DNA of 64,000 nt from Liolophura sinensis (lineage: Eukaryota > Mollusca > Polyplacophora > Chitonida > Chitonidae): positions 9,797,606 to 9,861,605 of the forward strand of contig NC_088305.1 of NCBI RefSeq assembly GCF_032854445.1, written 5' to 3'. Under the pieces are notes generated by a model. It was not told the origin of the DNA, ran no database searches, and saw only the letters and a program-made list of their open reading frames with translations. Within the stretch, counting starts at the first letter, position 1; each line of letters opens with the position of its first letter. A program made the translations under genes and the position numbers. Positions 37,126 to 50,670 of this stretch are shown piece after piece.

Positions 37126-38915
37126 AATAAACTCCAGCTACATCCCATCATGGAATTTAAACATTTCAATGCATTTTAGCTCTCTTGAAAAATAAACAAA
37201 ATCATTTCCTAATGCCTTTGTCTATAACAGTGAAAATTGCCGCCATACACTTGTGATGAAGGTTCAGCATGCACGCTATCAAAATAACACAACCCGTGTG
37301 CTGGTCAAACTCACTATAAAACGCTTGGCTTGTCAATGACAAAAACATTAAAGCAAATCTTCCACCTGTTCCACGATAATATAAAAACTGGTTGTTTCAT
37401 GGCTAGACGATGTCCATTTACAAGAGCAGGCTGTGCACAGATGTTACCTTGACGACTGGTGAAGGAGAATGATCAACGCGCCAATTTCAGCTGGCGGTAG
37501 TCACAAATTACAACGTCCTGAAGAAGAGCCCATCTCTATAGACAGTCACAATCTACATGCCAGACAATACGTGATGAGCTTGTGGTTATCAACAGAATGA
37601 CCTATAGGCTAAATATACGATTAACACAATGATCAAATGTCAAGAATGCTTCTGTCGCAGGGAAAGGATGTTATTGTCTGGAAGCGAGACTGAAGTCTCC
37701 ACCTACTGTACGGTGATTGCATATTTGTATTCGTTTCTTCAAAGGAAGAGCCAGGTTTCATTACGGAAATCCAAAAAGAATAAAACAGACTGATTTTACT
37801 GACAGCTCAAAATATAATATATGTTGCTTGTGATATGTCGTTTGTGACGAACATATATAAATAACCTCCAGTTAGACATGTATGTGTTTGAAAGATTGAT
37901 GGAATGATCGATTAATTAAATCATCGAACGTGATGTATGTTCAATATGGCAGTCTGTCTTTGCAGTCGTATGCTGAAGATCACGAAATAAATGTAATAGA
38001 GATTAGAGTGGCTTAATAAACGGACGGGTTAATATTAATGCATCCCTTCGTCCCCAGGACATTTGTCATGATTTTATACACTCACATTTTGCCTGGTATG
38101 AGCAGAAAAGTGTATTCCTATTGCTTCTCGACATCGCTATTCATTCCTTGCCAAAAAAGAAAAGAGACTCCTGGTATTTTGGCAAAGTTCTGTTTGTGTA
38201 TATTTACTGCGAAGGGTCGTTTTCCGGATAACTTTATATTCCTTTCGTGTAGCTCTCATCGATTAAATTGTCTGGCTCGATCTATATGTCTGGCTACGTC
38301 TGTGTACTTAGTTACGTATGACTGCTACAAGCTGTTATTGTCATACAGAGCACACCGACACAATGGACATCCTGACTATAACCAGTTCAAGTCCAGTCAT
38401 TCGGCAACCAGTCCGTGTTTGTGTATTCATCTCGTGTTCCTTTGGAACAAGCAGGATGGATATACATGTTGGGCTGACCATTAATCATGGGTATTGTCAA
38501 TACGGTCCAGACGATGAGCTGACCGCTTTGGTTAGCACAACGGTCTTGTAATGCTACAGCACGACATGTGAAACATGGACAACACAAGTACCAAAGGGCA
38601 ACGACATCGGTCAGGCGACAACACTGTGTACCTAACACTCCAGAGGGCCAACAACATTACAGTAAAAAACAACACATCCATATAAGACAAAGTTGCCTTT
38701 ATAACGCAGTGACTTAGTCGAAAACATCTGTCAATCATAGAAGGGCCGCGTGGATATTTCTAAAATTTCTTTTAGGTATTTCTATAAGACATATCCATTT
38801 TTTTCTTACAATAACTTGATTTGTCGTACGGTGTAATACTTAGATCACACACTTGAATTCCATGTTTATGCTTAGGGACGAATGTAGATAATTCTGGAAT
38901 ACAGATAGGGCTATT

Positions 38916-39188
38916 TCAGTTTCTGTATCGTTTCCTCACATCCATCTGGTTTGCTTTGTGCACAGCAATCATATTCATGCTGGTGTCAGCGGATCTAGCT
39001 TGATATATCGACTCTTCTGAGTATTCCACCAACGGTTTGACACGGACTGGCCTTTCACCGGGACTACTGGACAAACGAGCACAGCTGTCAGCGACAAGAA
39101 CACATTTAAGTAGACTGGCAGAGAGAGGAAATGTCGACGGAGTCAAAAAGCCACAAAAAATTTTATAAAAAACCAGCCAGTATTCCAA
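38916..39188 (-). other. Unassigned open frame in module Y, unit C
   Basis: Close counterpart of 29385-29735 (KCVLVADSCARLSSSPGERP, EYSEESIYQARSADT). On the minus strand the homologous part follows TTTCCTCTCTGCCAG, a good splice-acceptor-like sequence. Unassigned. Confidence 0.25.
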
Positions 39189-40149
39189 TAATTATACAAA
39201 AAACATTTGTTATTGGACATCTTGCGACGTATTGGGAACGTATGACAGGACAACTGCACAAGGACCAATAACAAATGCTATGAGATATATTTGGCAAACG
39301 GTTCACATACGACTGTCGCTGATCTGTAATTGTCAGCTGGCCATCTGTTCGTATTACAGAAGGTTTGTCCCAGCGGCAAAAACAAGACGAGCGATACATT
39401 TTAAAGAGGGAATATCAAATCGTCAAAATGTTAATCTAATGTTTAATCCTTAAATTTGATGTCTCGATTTTCTTAATGTATGGATCACAAATCAGCGATA
39501 AAACTTTAGAATTACTCTCCAGAGGCCAGTTTTACAAAGAGGGTTAGCACACCACCAAAAGTAACAGCTATTGTACCGACAGACACGGATACTTTTATAG
39601 CTGATTGTGTTTCATTAATATATACTTTAGCCGTTATTTACTGGCTGTTTTCGAGCGAATAGAATCGTGTGATGGGTCGGAATGTAACAAGACCGATACT
39701 AAATAAGTTGCCAAAAGGTTAACGAGCAACTGTCTCTGATTTGGAACTAATGGATGGCCATCTTGAGGTGTAACAGAGGGTGAGTCTAAAGGTGGCGGGC
39801 AAAGATTTCTGATATCATTTTAAGAAAACAACGATATCCTGTGGTAAAACATATGGAAAGTAACTGGAAGGTTTGATCTTGTGTAGCAAGTAACTTTGTT
39901 TTTCTGTACAAACTACCTTGTGTGTACATAATACTACAATGCCTCAGACTCCCTAGTCCAGCGAGAATGTAGTAAATAATTTGTGTGACTGTCTATATAT
40001 TTAAACAGCAAGTTAATCTCATCCTGTTGTAAACTAACGAACACAACGTTGAGATCACCGCACAGTGAGTCGAGATATCAGTCTCGCTTCTGAGCTTGTA
40101 ACTTGTGTATACTATCCCATGTCACGTACGTCCCTCCAGTTTAAGCAAG

Positions 40150-40285
40150 CTGTACTTGTGGAGGTCTGTCAGCAACCTGTGGATGATCCTAGTAGTTTCC
40201 TCCGACCATGAAGCTGCCCGCCGTCGTATAAGTTAAATGTTCTTGAGTAAGGCAGAAAATACGAATCAATTAATTCAACTTACAA
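40150..40285 (+). mobile_element. SINE-1, headless (module Y, unit C)
   Basis: Orthologue of 30785-30965. Contains GAGGTCTGTCAGCAACCTGT and GTAAGTTAAATGTTCTTG-like end sequence. Confidence 0.82.
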
Positions 40286-41749
40286 CAACTTAATCTGAAG
40301 GCTATAACGCTTAGAAAAGTCGCATATGTGGTTAAATACTTGGAAGGTGGTTTACACACTCTCTTTCTCTCACTGTGACTGGAGCTAGTGAGGCCGTTTG
40401 CGAAGTCAAATGGTTGTTGGACTCCTTTTATCGTTCACCAATATAACATGTATAATCACTATCCGCGCTCCCCGGTTTCACTTTCCCATAAAATTGGCTA
40501 CTATCACGTCAGCCTTACATTTGTGAACAATTCTTAAAAATGGTGTTGAGCTATTACCTATTCTGGCTTTATTGAACGTAGGCTTGTATAACATCGAGAG
40601 TGTTACTTGTAAGATAAGTTGACAATAAAGCAGTTTTTCCAACGTACTGTAAAGAATTTGCAACTGTATTTAATTTCTTTTGCTCTTTCATACAGCTTTC
40701 TCTTGGGACTTCAAAGTGGTTGACGACAACAATTACACCTTTGATTTGATTTACATCATTTATATGCCAAACACAAACGTTTTTTCTCTGTGGTGTACAT
40801 CTTAAACGAATTATTTGGACATATAAAAGTGATGAAACTGTGGCATTTTATAGGATAGTCCATCAAATTGAGAAATGGTTTACAACTATGTCGTATGGAG
40901 AAAAGCATTCGGCCTTTATTGAAAGTAAAACATGTCCCTGTTTGAGGATTCGGGGTAAGTAGTTGCTGTCCCCCAGCCTATGATTTATGGCATCATTACC
41001 TGAACACCATCGGAGATTCACTTAGAGCCTGATGAAGTCACACAGTCTGCAACTGCTAGATGCTAATGGATTCCGAGGACCTTTTTTCTGACTGCAATGG
41101 CAACATAACCAATGTGCTAAAAATAACGTGATGAATGGCATGTGGCCTTTTAAAAGACTTTGTTAAAACGTGTGTAATTTTTTCTGTTTCTATATTTAGT
41201 TGACAGGGCATCCTAACATGTAGCAGAAAAATAAGTTTCTCTGCCCTTGTTTCATAATGTAAAATCGTTTGTTAAGATCAGACTTTGTCGGTCCACAGCA
41301 GCCTGTTCATAAGCAAAGGAATCTAACGTCAGTGGTATATATATGGGATGTGAACACTGACAAGACAGCTGTTGGGATGATAGGACCGAGTTGGTGGTGT
41401 CTTAGAAGTGCAGACACATCATATGCTTACACGGAAATCGTAAAAAAAAAGGAAACTTCAGCCCAGAAAAAATAACAACTGTTAGAATATCTTGATTCAT
41501 TTCTGATCATTTGTTTTTTTACTTTCCAAAAATCACCCCAAATAATGTTGTTTTTAACAACAAAGTTTTATATCCAGTATAACTTATCCGAGATTTCTTC
41601 AGTACAGTTTCATTTATACTTATGGCTACTATGGTAACAGACTTTTGCAACCATTTCTCACAAACACCTGCCTTACCTACGTACTACTCATGCTCTTTTC
41701 CTTATATTCAAGTCGATCAATGTCCATTGGGTTAAACTGAACAGTTATC

Positions 41750-41960
41750 AACAATCCTCTCAGCAATGCCGTCGCTATAAATTTAAGTCCAGCTAATGTC
41801 GGCTTTCTCTCAAGCCGTATCTGAGGTCTGTCAGCAACCTGCAGATGATCATTGGTTTTCTCCGGGCTCCGTCTGATTTTCTCCCACTATATATCTGGCC
41901 GTCGTCGTATCAGTGAAATATTACCGAGTACCGCATAAAACATCAAATAAAAAAATATAA
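41750..41960 (+). mobile_element. SINE-1 (ancestral insertion, unit D)
   Basis: Orthologue of 21548-21782. Contains TTTAAGTCCAGCTAATGTCG and GTCTGTCAGCAACCTGCAGA. Confidence 0.88.
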
Positions 41961-44423
41961 CAGTGAATTGTTTCTTCAATTCCGCAAAAACCACTAACAG
42001 ATCTTCCCTCAGAGTAAGGCGTTGTGTTCACCTCTACCACCGTTATCGATAAACAGCACTTTATTGATTTATCGGCCAGCTTTCTATTATCCTTCCAGCA
42101 TCCAGTATATCCACAATTTTCCAATGGGTGCATCTGGGCAAAATTCCACTATCTGTCACATCTCATAATGTAGGCTGTTTACAGTGCTTTGTTCACTGAA
42201 AAGTAACTCTAATCTTTGAATTCAATTCATTTGCAAAAGAGTAACGTGTGAAATGTGGATCAGTCTAATACGATAAGGACATTTTTTCTGGGCTTTAAAT
42301 TAAAAGTAATGAAGCTAAAATCGTCGTTATCCTTTACCGGCTGTTCGCATTTCTCCAGCAAACTCATCCGCAATGGGATTTTGGCGTGATCGTTAATCAG
42401 TTTTTGTGGTGTTTATTTTTTTCTTTTTTTTAAAGTTTGATTAGCAGGATGTAATTTACAATTTTAGCCGCCATTCATGTTCGTCTGTCTGAAGTGAAAT
42501 CTCAGTCTGTTTCTGAGATTCCATGCACAGTGTAAGTAAGGTATTAATGTACTATGTACCGTTACAGTCCGAATTCTTCAGATGGATATTTGTTTCGTTG
42601 AGGGGGTCAGATGATTTGTCAGCTATATATTACACTCTCGTCGCTGCTCTCATTTTCCTCTTCACACCGTAGCCTTTTATAATGTAGTGGAGACGCAACA
42701 ATGAAATTGGGTCAACAGACATCGGTTAAGTTTTGTTCTAACTGTTTATATAAATGTGTGAGAGGAAGTAACTTATACCTCATATGGCTTAACAAAATTA
42801 TGGAAAAAGCAAGAAAAGGTGCAGTAATGTTAATTGCATTTATAAGTCGCCACTTGTCTGGAAATACCCAAAATATGTTTTTATCACGTTTAATTAATTA
42901 TGTCTTCTTAAAAATCTTATTAAAACACTATACCTTGTAACAGCTTGCATTTTCTTAACACGTAACCTATACCAAAACACAAATGTTTCGCTTTGACATC
43001 ATCAGCACTCTTCACATTTTAATTTCTCGAAAATTTTGGTCCCTTCCTAGAAGGAAACTTGTGCGTGTCCTTTGCAGTATTACCAACTAGATTTAAGAGC
43101 GCATCAAAGGTCTTGAATATCTCATCTAACTTTCTGTTTAAGAAATTATCAACATCAGGAGCCTGTAATTTGTCCATTAAATTTATCACATGACATTATC
43201 GTTTTGGGGTTTCTTTTCGCCGTACTACACATACATGTACTAGTAACTATTTCTAATGTGAAGAAATAAAAAAAAAGACTGGTGTCAAGGAGTAAAAGAT
43301 GGTAAAGTATAGGAAATAAATATTTTATGCAGAAGTAAAACTGTTCTATTTCTGTTTGAAAAGTTGAACTATAAATTTGTGTAGATTTCTTTTCTCAACA
43401 CAGTTAATTTGCTGAGATTTATATTCTTTGTACTACAGGTCCCTTGAGGCAACACCTATGTTACAAAGATTAATATTAAAGACAAGAATAACATTTAAGT
43501 TCAGGAATTAGAATTAAAAAACCTCTCCTGATAAGGTAAATTTCTTTATACTGAAGATTTGCTAGGACACCTTCTACAAATTTCAAAGCACAATATTAAT
43601 TTTGATGATAAATAATAACATCTAAGTTAAGGAACTAATGCACACAGAACTTTAGCGATAAGGTAGACTTGCTTTCTTTATACTAAGAATTTGTTCGAAC
43701 AATATCCAAGTCAAAATGTAAAACGTAGGTTCACAAATAACACACAAAGATCTCTCATCATAATGCAAACGCCAAATGTGCTTCATCCCCGGCTAATTGG
43801 CATCCTCATCAAGAACAAGACTGCTCCAGATTTAACTGGATTGCTGTTGACACCAACCACAGTCACTAGGTAAGCTCTCAAGATTGATGTATCTTTGTGC
43901 ATTGTAAGTCCAGCCAACACTCCATTAATATGACAACCATTGAAAGCTAATTTATCTGCAAGTGTGAAAACACTAAATTAGCTTAGTTATTCATGATTTT
44001 GCTCTGTTCAACTATTATTCTAAATCTCATTTTCACCAATCGTTTCTGGAAAACTTCTTCTCTTGCTCCATCTCAGTCGTAATGAAAAGACTAGAGTTTT
44101 TTTTTTACATCTGCAGCTCCCGTTAAATTGGATTCGGAGCTTCAAAAAAATGGTATAGGAAATCAACATAAAACCTTTTGTCCGTCCACCAAACGTCTTT
44201 CTCTTGACCTCATCACATGGTGAACATTGCAGGCGATTTGCAAAGTTTGTTTCTTCGTCATTGGATTATTAACGGGGATTAATAGTTTCCCCTCACCGAG
44301 AGCCCTGGCCACAGACAGCGTGAGCTCGCCTAGCTATTTTCAACGTACACCCGTGCCGCCTCGACCCTGTCAATTGGGATCGTCTGATAGAATAAACGGG
44401 TCGGTGGAAATTAAAGAGAAGAG

Positions 44424-44452
44424 CAGGAAGCAAGGAGCAAGCGATTTATTAC
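44424..44452 (+). other. Invariant 29-bp block (copy D)
   Basis: Identical to 18405-18433. Confidence 0.7.
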
Positions 44453-45139
44453 GCCAGAATATGGGCTCAAAAGAGAGATCACGCTTTAATTTATAGCCAA
44501 ATCGATACTGCTGGGGTTGCAACAGATCCGGGACCATAGAAAACGTCGCCCAGTCGCAAGTGAATAAGGCTTAGTGTGTGAATTCTTGATGATCAACCGA
44601 TAAAACAGCTCCCATTGAAAACTGTAGTATTAAGGATCACATCAATCATGCTCCATCCTCAAAAGCCTGAGGCTGTCACTGTACCATTGCATTCAATACC
44701 TTAAAAAATTAACCCGTTAAATTGACAGAATACCATGTTTTTTGTGATATATCAGAATGTCTTCTGCTCAATGAGACCTAAAGTCAACGCGCGTTCAGAA
44801 GTGTGTCTTACGCCTTCTAATCCACTCGCACAAACGCCTACAAACCTGTTTAATCGGAATGGGCACTGCTCCAAAACAATTTACCCACGATTAGTTTGCC
44901 TCAGTTTTCTGTGTGAGTCTTGAATATTCCGATGTTACGAATTATTAGTCTGTAATTGGGCCAATTCCCTGTTGCCTTTGTTCTCAAGGCAATCCGACGC
45001 TAACTACACAAATCAGACAAATACAATATCAAAGTGTACAATTTTGCCCTATTCTGTGGTGAACTGGCAGAGAGTCAGGCGATCTTCACTTTGAGCCTAT
45101 TCATATATATCTCAGAAACTGACGAGGTAATTGTTAAAA

Positions 45140-45615
45140 TATAAGCGTCATGTCGAACATTCGTATACCATTCGTAGTCCGTAAAGGGCGTTCCAAGTCG
45201 ATAATCGCAACATCCGTTTCCAAATCAACGTTTAACACTAGCTCTCAAAGACAAAGGTATGTAATGAATTATATAAATTGGAAATAAAGCCGGTAATACA
45301 CAAGAGAGAAGCTGTCATTAATTTTCATTGATGCCGGGCAGACAGATGATATTACAGGCATGAATTCCATATCACAGTTCATATCACAATTCGTTGTCCA
45401 TAAATGAGTTCCTGGTCAAATAACAATTAAACACGGTATCTCAGCCGCGCTTTGATTGCAACTGTTCATAAAGGCATCATGCAGATGTAATGAGCATGGC
45501 TGCCTTTACGGCCCCTAGCCCCAGGTTAAGTGGTATTAGATACAGTTCGAAGATGAAGAAGGTTACAGAATTAAGCGAACTTATCATTCCATGAAAACAC
45601 AAGGAAATAATTATT
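45140..45615. other. Sequence private to unit D
   Basis: No counterpart was seen in units A, B, C or E. No frame, repeat end or RNA gene is recognisable. Confidence 0.55.
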
Positions 45616-45715
45616 TACGTAATCTTGTAATCCTTTTTAATGCCAACAATAAAGGTTACGCTACCATAGGAAAAACTTCTTGTGACGTCAAGAGTACCTA
45701 AACACCAGCGGGACA

Positions 45716-45815
45716 TACGCAGCTCAAATGGTTTGCATGCTAGCACGGCGCAATGACCCAGAAGCCTACCACGAATGCAGTCGCCGTGGGTTCAAGTCCG
45801 GATCATCCTGGTAAG
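45716..45815 (+). mobile_element. SINE-1 head only (unit D, second)
   Basis: Orthologue of the first 100 bases of 27242-27493. It stops abruptly at the deletion junction. Confidence 0.82.
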
Positions 45816-45889
45816 TGGAGATGCTAGTCTCGCCTCCGAGCTTTAACTTCAGTATACTATACCATGTCATGTACGTCCCTCCACTTATC

Positions 45890-46085
45890 TCACATCCCAG
45901 GAGTCTCTCACCAATGCGGTCGCCGTGTGTCTAAGTCCAGTCAATGATGGCTTCCTCTCCGGCTGTACTTGGAAAGGTCTGTAAGCACCCTGTGGATGGT
46001 TGTGGGTTTCCTCCGACAATAAAGCTGGCCGCCGGCGTATATGTCGAATGTTTTTGGTTAAGGCGTAAAATACGAAACAATTAAA
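45890..46085 (+). mobile_element. SINE-1, headless (module Y, unit D)
   Basis: Orthologue of 30785-30965. Contains CCAGGAGTCTCTCACCAATG and AAAGCTGGCCGCCGGCGTAT. Confidence 0.85.
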
Positions 46086-46354
46086 CAATTAAACTTACCA
46101 CAACTTAAACTTAAAGCTATAACGTTTAGAAGAGTCGTATATGTGGTTAAATACTGGTCTTGAAAGGTGGTTCACACTCTCTCTTTCTCTCACTAGGCTT
46201 AGTGAGACTAGGCTTAGAAACAGAATGTATTTCTGTACATTATCACTATCTTCTCAAAAGCCGGGGCATTACCCCGCCCATGCCGCTTTCACTTACCCAT
46301 AAAACTGACTACAATCACGTCAGCCTTACATCTGTGAACAGTTCTTAAAAATGG

Positions 46355-46690
46355 TGAGTGAGTGAATGAGTGCTTGGGTTTTAACGTCGTAAACAATTTT
46401 TCAGTCATATGACGACGAAGGAATCCTTAGAGTGCATGTAATGTGCCTCCTTGTTGCAGGACGGATTTCCACCACTCTTTTATCTAGTGCTGCTTCAGTG
46501 AGACGCCTTACCGAAGGCAAGAAAGCCGCCCCGCCAGTACCACTATACTGTTTCGGGTCAACCAGTCGTTCTACTGTCCCCTTCATGTTGAACGCCAAGC
46601 AAGGAAGTTACAACTTCTTTTAAAGTCTGACTTTAAAGTTGTGACTCGACCCAGGATTGACCCTGGGTCTACCGCTCCCGAAACGGACGC
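46355..46690 (-). mobile_element. Complete SINE-2, 336 bp
   Basis: On the minus strand it starts with a tRNA-like head (CGTTTCGGGAGCGGTAGACC, B-box-like GGGTCGAGTC), has a unique body containing TCATATGACTG and ends in TCACT repeats. Flanked by 13-bp direct repeats with one mismatch (TTCTTAAAAATGG at 46342-46354 and TTCTTAAAAGTGG at 46691-46703). Units B and C have the empty site (about 31252 and 40530), so it inserted after the duplications. Confidence 0.92.
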
Positions 46691-47698
46691 TTCTTAAAAG
46701 TGGCGTTGAACTATCCATCATTCTGGGTTTTATTTAACGCAGGCTTGTATAACATCGAGAGTGTTACTGTAAGTTACGTTGACAATAACGCAGTTTTTTC
46801 CATTGTAAACGTTTTGCAACATTATTCATCTGCTCTTTCCCTATGTTACAGCTTTCTCTTGGGACTTCTAAGTGGTTGTCGACAACACTTACACCTTTGG
46901 TTTGATTCACTCCAACTATAAACCAAAAAATTTTAAAAAAACGTTTTTTCTCTGTGGTATACATCTTAAACGAAAAAATTGGACACATAAAAGTGATGAA
47001 ACTGTGGCATTTTATAGGACAGTCCATCAAATTGAGAAATGGTTTACCTATGATTTATGGCATCATTGCCTGCACCATCAGAGACTCACTTAGAACCTGA
47101 TGAAGTCACATACTCTGCAACTGCTAGGTGGTTACAGAAAATATGCTTACACGTAAATCGTAATAAAAAATGTAAATCTGACACCCGAAAAGAAAGTAAA
47201 TAATTGCTACGATCTTTCAAGATGGCGGAAGGGGTGTGACAGGTGAAATAACGGCTCTAATGACGTTGTCCACTTAAACGATATACAGGCATGAGAACGC
47301 TGAAATTCCACGTTGATCTACTTTGAGGCATAACTAAAGTTAGATTTTGGGATTTTCTACGATTTTTTTTGGTGGAAAATGTGCGAAAATAGACAATTTC
47401 AAGTGTACGTGGGGAGATATGTAAGGGCTCAGGAAGGATGCGGTCAGCTGTTAGAAAGGGCGAGCTGCACGGACTTGCTGAGTGGTCAAATCAGTTTCGC
47501 CGATTGGGTGAACATTGCAGTTTAAAGTTACTGCTATCGACCGTACTGACCGAAGAACAGGAAAACAGAAAATGACCAGATCTAGGAGTAAAGTACAAAA
47601 GCAACTATCAGCGATGTCCTCACAGAGCAGAACTGTAAGGCCTTTATCGCCTCAAGCCACGGGTAAGGACATATCTCACGTACAACCAGCACAAATTC

Positions 47699-47956
47699 TT
47701 TATTTATTTATTTTAGTTTATTGGTGTTTCACGACGTACTCAAGAATATTTCCCTTATACGACGGCGGCCAGCGTTATGAAAACCGGGCCGAGCCCGGAG
47801 GAAACCTACGACCATCCGCAGGTTGCTGACAGACTCTTATGGCCGGAAAGGAAGCCAACATGAGTTTGACTTGAACTCACAGCGACCGAATTAGTGAGGG
47901 GCACCTGGATCATTACGCTGCGCTGGCGCGCTGTTCAACTGATACACGGAGACCCC
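47699..47956 (-). mobile_element. SINE-1 inside the LINE
   Basis: Nearly complete. The plus strand starts with the T-rich complement of the tail and GTACTCAAGAATATTTCCCT, and ends with the head complement CGCTGGCGCGCTGTTCAACT. It splits ORF1 of the LINE. Confidence 0.9.
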
Positions 47957-47989
47957 CTAATCTGAACTTCTCTCCCAACTCCAGTTAAT

Positions 47990-48650
47990 TATGGACAGAC
48001 TTGACAACATGGTTAAAGGTGATCAATTAGAGAGTTCTGAGTCTAAAATTATCACGAAAATGACAAAATTGATGGAATAACATGATATCAGGATTTGCAA
48101 GCTAAGGGCTGTAAATGACACACTTAAAGAGGATCTAAAACCCCTCAATGCTCAACATGAACAAGATCAAGAACAGTTAGTAAGAGTTCATAAAGAATTA
48201 GAAAGTTTACATTCCAAACAAAATGACTTGGAAAAACACTCTCGGAAATCAAGTATCAGGATACGTGGATGAGTCTACAAAGGAATGTACTGCCAAAGTG
48301 GATGCAATACTGAACAATAAGATTGATATGGTGATCAAGCTATCTGATATTGATAATGTGCACCGCTTAGGGCCAGTAAAATCCGACGTCAACAACCACC
48401 CCAGGGGAGCCATAGTTAAGTTTATGACCAGAAAACATAAGATCGAGGCTATAAAGAAGCGCAAAGCAATAAAAGCAACAAAAGTAGTCATCAAGGAAGA
48501 CTTAACCTTAACGCAAATGAATCTGTAGTTGTTGAAAGCAGCATCAAGGTATCGAATCAGCATGGTCACGAGACGGCAAAATATTCGCAAAACAATCATC
48601 ATGGGCAGATCAGAAAGATATCACCCCACAAATGCTTTCAAGACTTAACT
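47990..48650 (+). pseudogene. LINE ORF1 remnant (coiled coil plus RRM-like domain)
   Basis: ORF1 proteins of L1-like elements bind the element RNA. Here a charged coiled coil begins MDRLDNMVKGDQLESSESKI, has an in-frame stop at 48078-48080, and continues to NDLEKHSRKSSIRIRG, the usual junction with the RRM-like domain. A frameshift near 48270 leads into DNVHRLGPVKSDVNNHPRGA, then IVKFMTRKHKIEAIKKRKAI and KVVIKEDLTL. After another shift, SAWSRDGKIFAKQSS matches the typical end of the family. Non-functional. Confidence 0.8.
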
Positions 48651-49117
48651 AACTTATCCTTTCGCCCTACACAGCATTCTAGAGATAGTGGCACGATATA
48701 CCCAGAACACCAGGACGTGCAAGTTTTAACAAGAGGGGCTCACACAGGTGGACCCCTTTTTGTGTGTTGAAGCAGCCCTGACCCTTATATAACGATATAT
48801 CTTTTCTTTGTTCTTTTTTTGTCATCTTATCTCGACAAATTTTCAGAACTGAAATTTATTTACGTTTATATATATTCATCCTGTTGATATTGGCTTCAAT
48901 GTACCTCAGAATTATTTCAGATAAATGATCATGTGATTGATGCATTAGTGGTAAAGAAAAAAAATCGGAGACTGGACTCTTTCCAACTATGTTTTTATTT
49001 TAGTTTTCACCATTCTGAGGAGCATGGCGCTATTAATGGTTATATTAAGAACAAACCAAATCCGCTATGTACATGTAACATCGCAAATATTTACGACATT
49101 ATAATTAAAGAATCAGT

Positions 49118-49293
49118 TTATTTATTTATTCATTTCATTGGTGTTTTATGCCGTACTCAAGAATACTTCACTTATACGACGGTGGCCAGCATTATGGTGG
49201 CTGGAAACCGGGCAGAGCCCGGGGGAAACCCACGACCATCCGCAGGTTGCTGTCAGACCTTCCCACTTACGGCCGGAGAGGAAGCCAGCATGA
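49118..49293 (-). mobile_element. SINE-1, head missing, inside the LINE
   Basis: The plus strand shows the inverted tail, GTACTCAAGAATACTTCACT, GCAGAGCCCGGGGGAAACCC and GGAGAGGAAGCCAGCATGA, where it stops. Confidence 0.9.
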
Positions 49294-50670
49294 AGCAATA
49301 TTAAAGGTATGTCAGTTAACAATATTGAGCGCAAGCTAAGTCAATATGCCGACGATACCCAACTAATTTTTGACAGATCGGAACAGTCTTTAAAAGGAAC
49401 GTTAACAACTTTTGATCTTTTTACATCTACTCATTTCTCTAAACATTGAGAAAACCAAAGCTGTTTGGATAGGATGACTCTCTGCAGCAAAAATGAAGCA
49501 CTGTCAAAATATAAAATCAGATTGTGCAACAGATTTCAACAGATTAGGAATAAACTTTTCAACTACAGATTTTAATAACATGTGGAAAATAAACTATTTA
49601 ACAAGACTACAAAATATGAAAAGTGAGATACAGAAAGGGAAAATAAGAAATTTATCTTTATTAGTAAAATTAACAGTCCGTTAAATCCACTGCGCTATCC
49701 AAACTTATACAACACTTTACCCCCTGCCAAACTAGCCGCATGCAATTGCTAAAGACATCAACACCTTGCTGCATAAATATATCTGGAATGATGGACCTGA
49801 TCGTATAAAAAGGTTGCAACTTACACCAAATTATGAATATGGAGATATACGTATGGTAAATGAGGTAAAATTTGCGCAAGCATTACAAATTGCTTAAATG
49901 AGAAGATACTTGCTAAAACAAAAAAATGACAAATTATGAGCTTTAAACCCAAGGATTTTAAATAATTAAGCACCTTTGGACGTGCGTATATAAAAAACAA
50001 ACGATACTCTTTGAAAAATCCCTTTTGACTAAATACCTTAAAGGCAAGGGGATAATTTCACCAAAAAATAAAACACACGTTACCTTCAAATTTTTGGGAT
50101 GAACACATATAGTACAATTCGCATTTTAAATACCCAACATTCTTTATAAAACGATGGTATGGCAGAAAGAGATAATACAAGATAATAAATCCTGCAGGAC
50201 AGTTTTAACATTTACAGATTTTAAGCAGAAATATAACGTAAAGGCCAAGGTTTTGGACTAAGATAAACTATAAGCAAGCATGCCTATACCAGGACGCAGA
50301 CATGTGCAAAGATGTTATGATCTCGTGAGACCAGTATTCCCTTTTTTATTTCAAATCCTGGTTAGAGAAAAAAAGGAGCTAGTGTTTTTTATGACATCTT
50401 AAATACTGTGAGAATTGCAGAACTTAAACACCAAAATTGGGAAAAATGTACTCAATATAAGAAATACAGATTGGCGTGATGTTTTTATGACAGCTTTCCT
50501 CTGTTCTCCCTATACAAAACTGAAAAAACTTCCAACATAAGCTTTTACATTCCAACCACTGAATATCTTCATAAATTGGACAAAAAACATGTGATATTTG
50601 TGATTATTGTAAGCAAAATAAAGAAACAATAGACCATTTATTTTTTTAGAGTACTCAACTGTCCAGCATT
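49294..50670 (+). pseudogene. LINE ORF2 remnant (end of reverse transcriptase and C terminus)
   Basis: The frame resumes as MSVNNIERKLSQYADDTQLI, with the YADD catalytic motif of LINE reverse transcriptase, and continues DLFTSTHFSLNIEKTKAVWI. Later pieces include INYLTRLQNMKSEIQKGKIR, LLHKYIWNDGPDRIKRLQLT and CDYCKQNKETIDHLFF, which is the cysteine-histidine C terminus of L1-type ORF2. Multiple stops and frameshifts are present. Confidence 0.83.

Larger units (their letters stand above)
31681..41005 (+). repeat. Tandem unit C (modules X and Y, complete)
   Basis: Collinear with unit B throughout, including the fold-back, both SINE-1 positions and the Y frame. It lacks the 240-bp LTR of B. Confidence 0.85.
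41006..47215 (+). repeat. Tandem unit D (X with truncated Y)
   Basis: X is collinear with B and C to about 45140. About 45140-45615 is unique. Sequence then matches 27160-27350 of B and jumps at about 45815 to the equivalent of 30700, so most of Y is deleted. A further deletion occurs near 47130. The LINE begins at about 47215. Confidence 0.8.

Noticed and set aside
34610-44496. Conserved frames of about 90 codons in units C and D (both with QAICKVCFFV)
   Set aside because: The frame is broken by indels in units A, B and E although nucleotide similarity continues, so it is a by-product of recent duplication.
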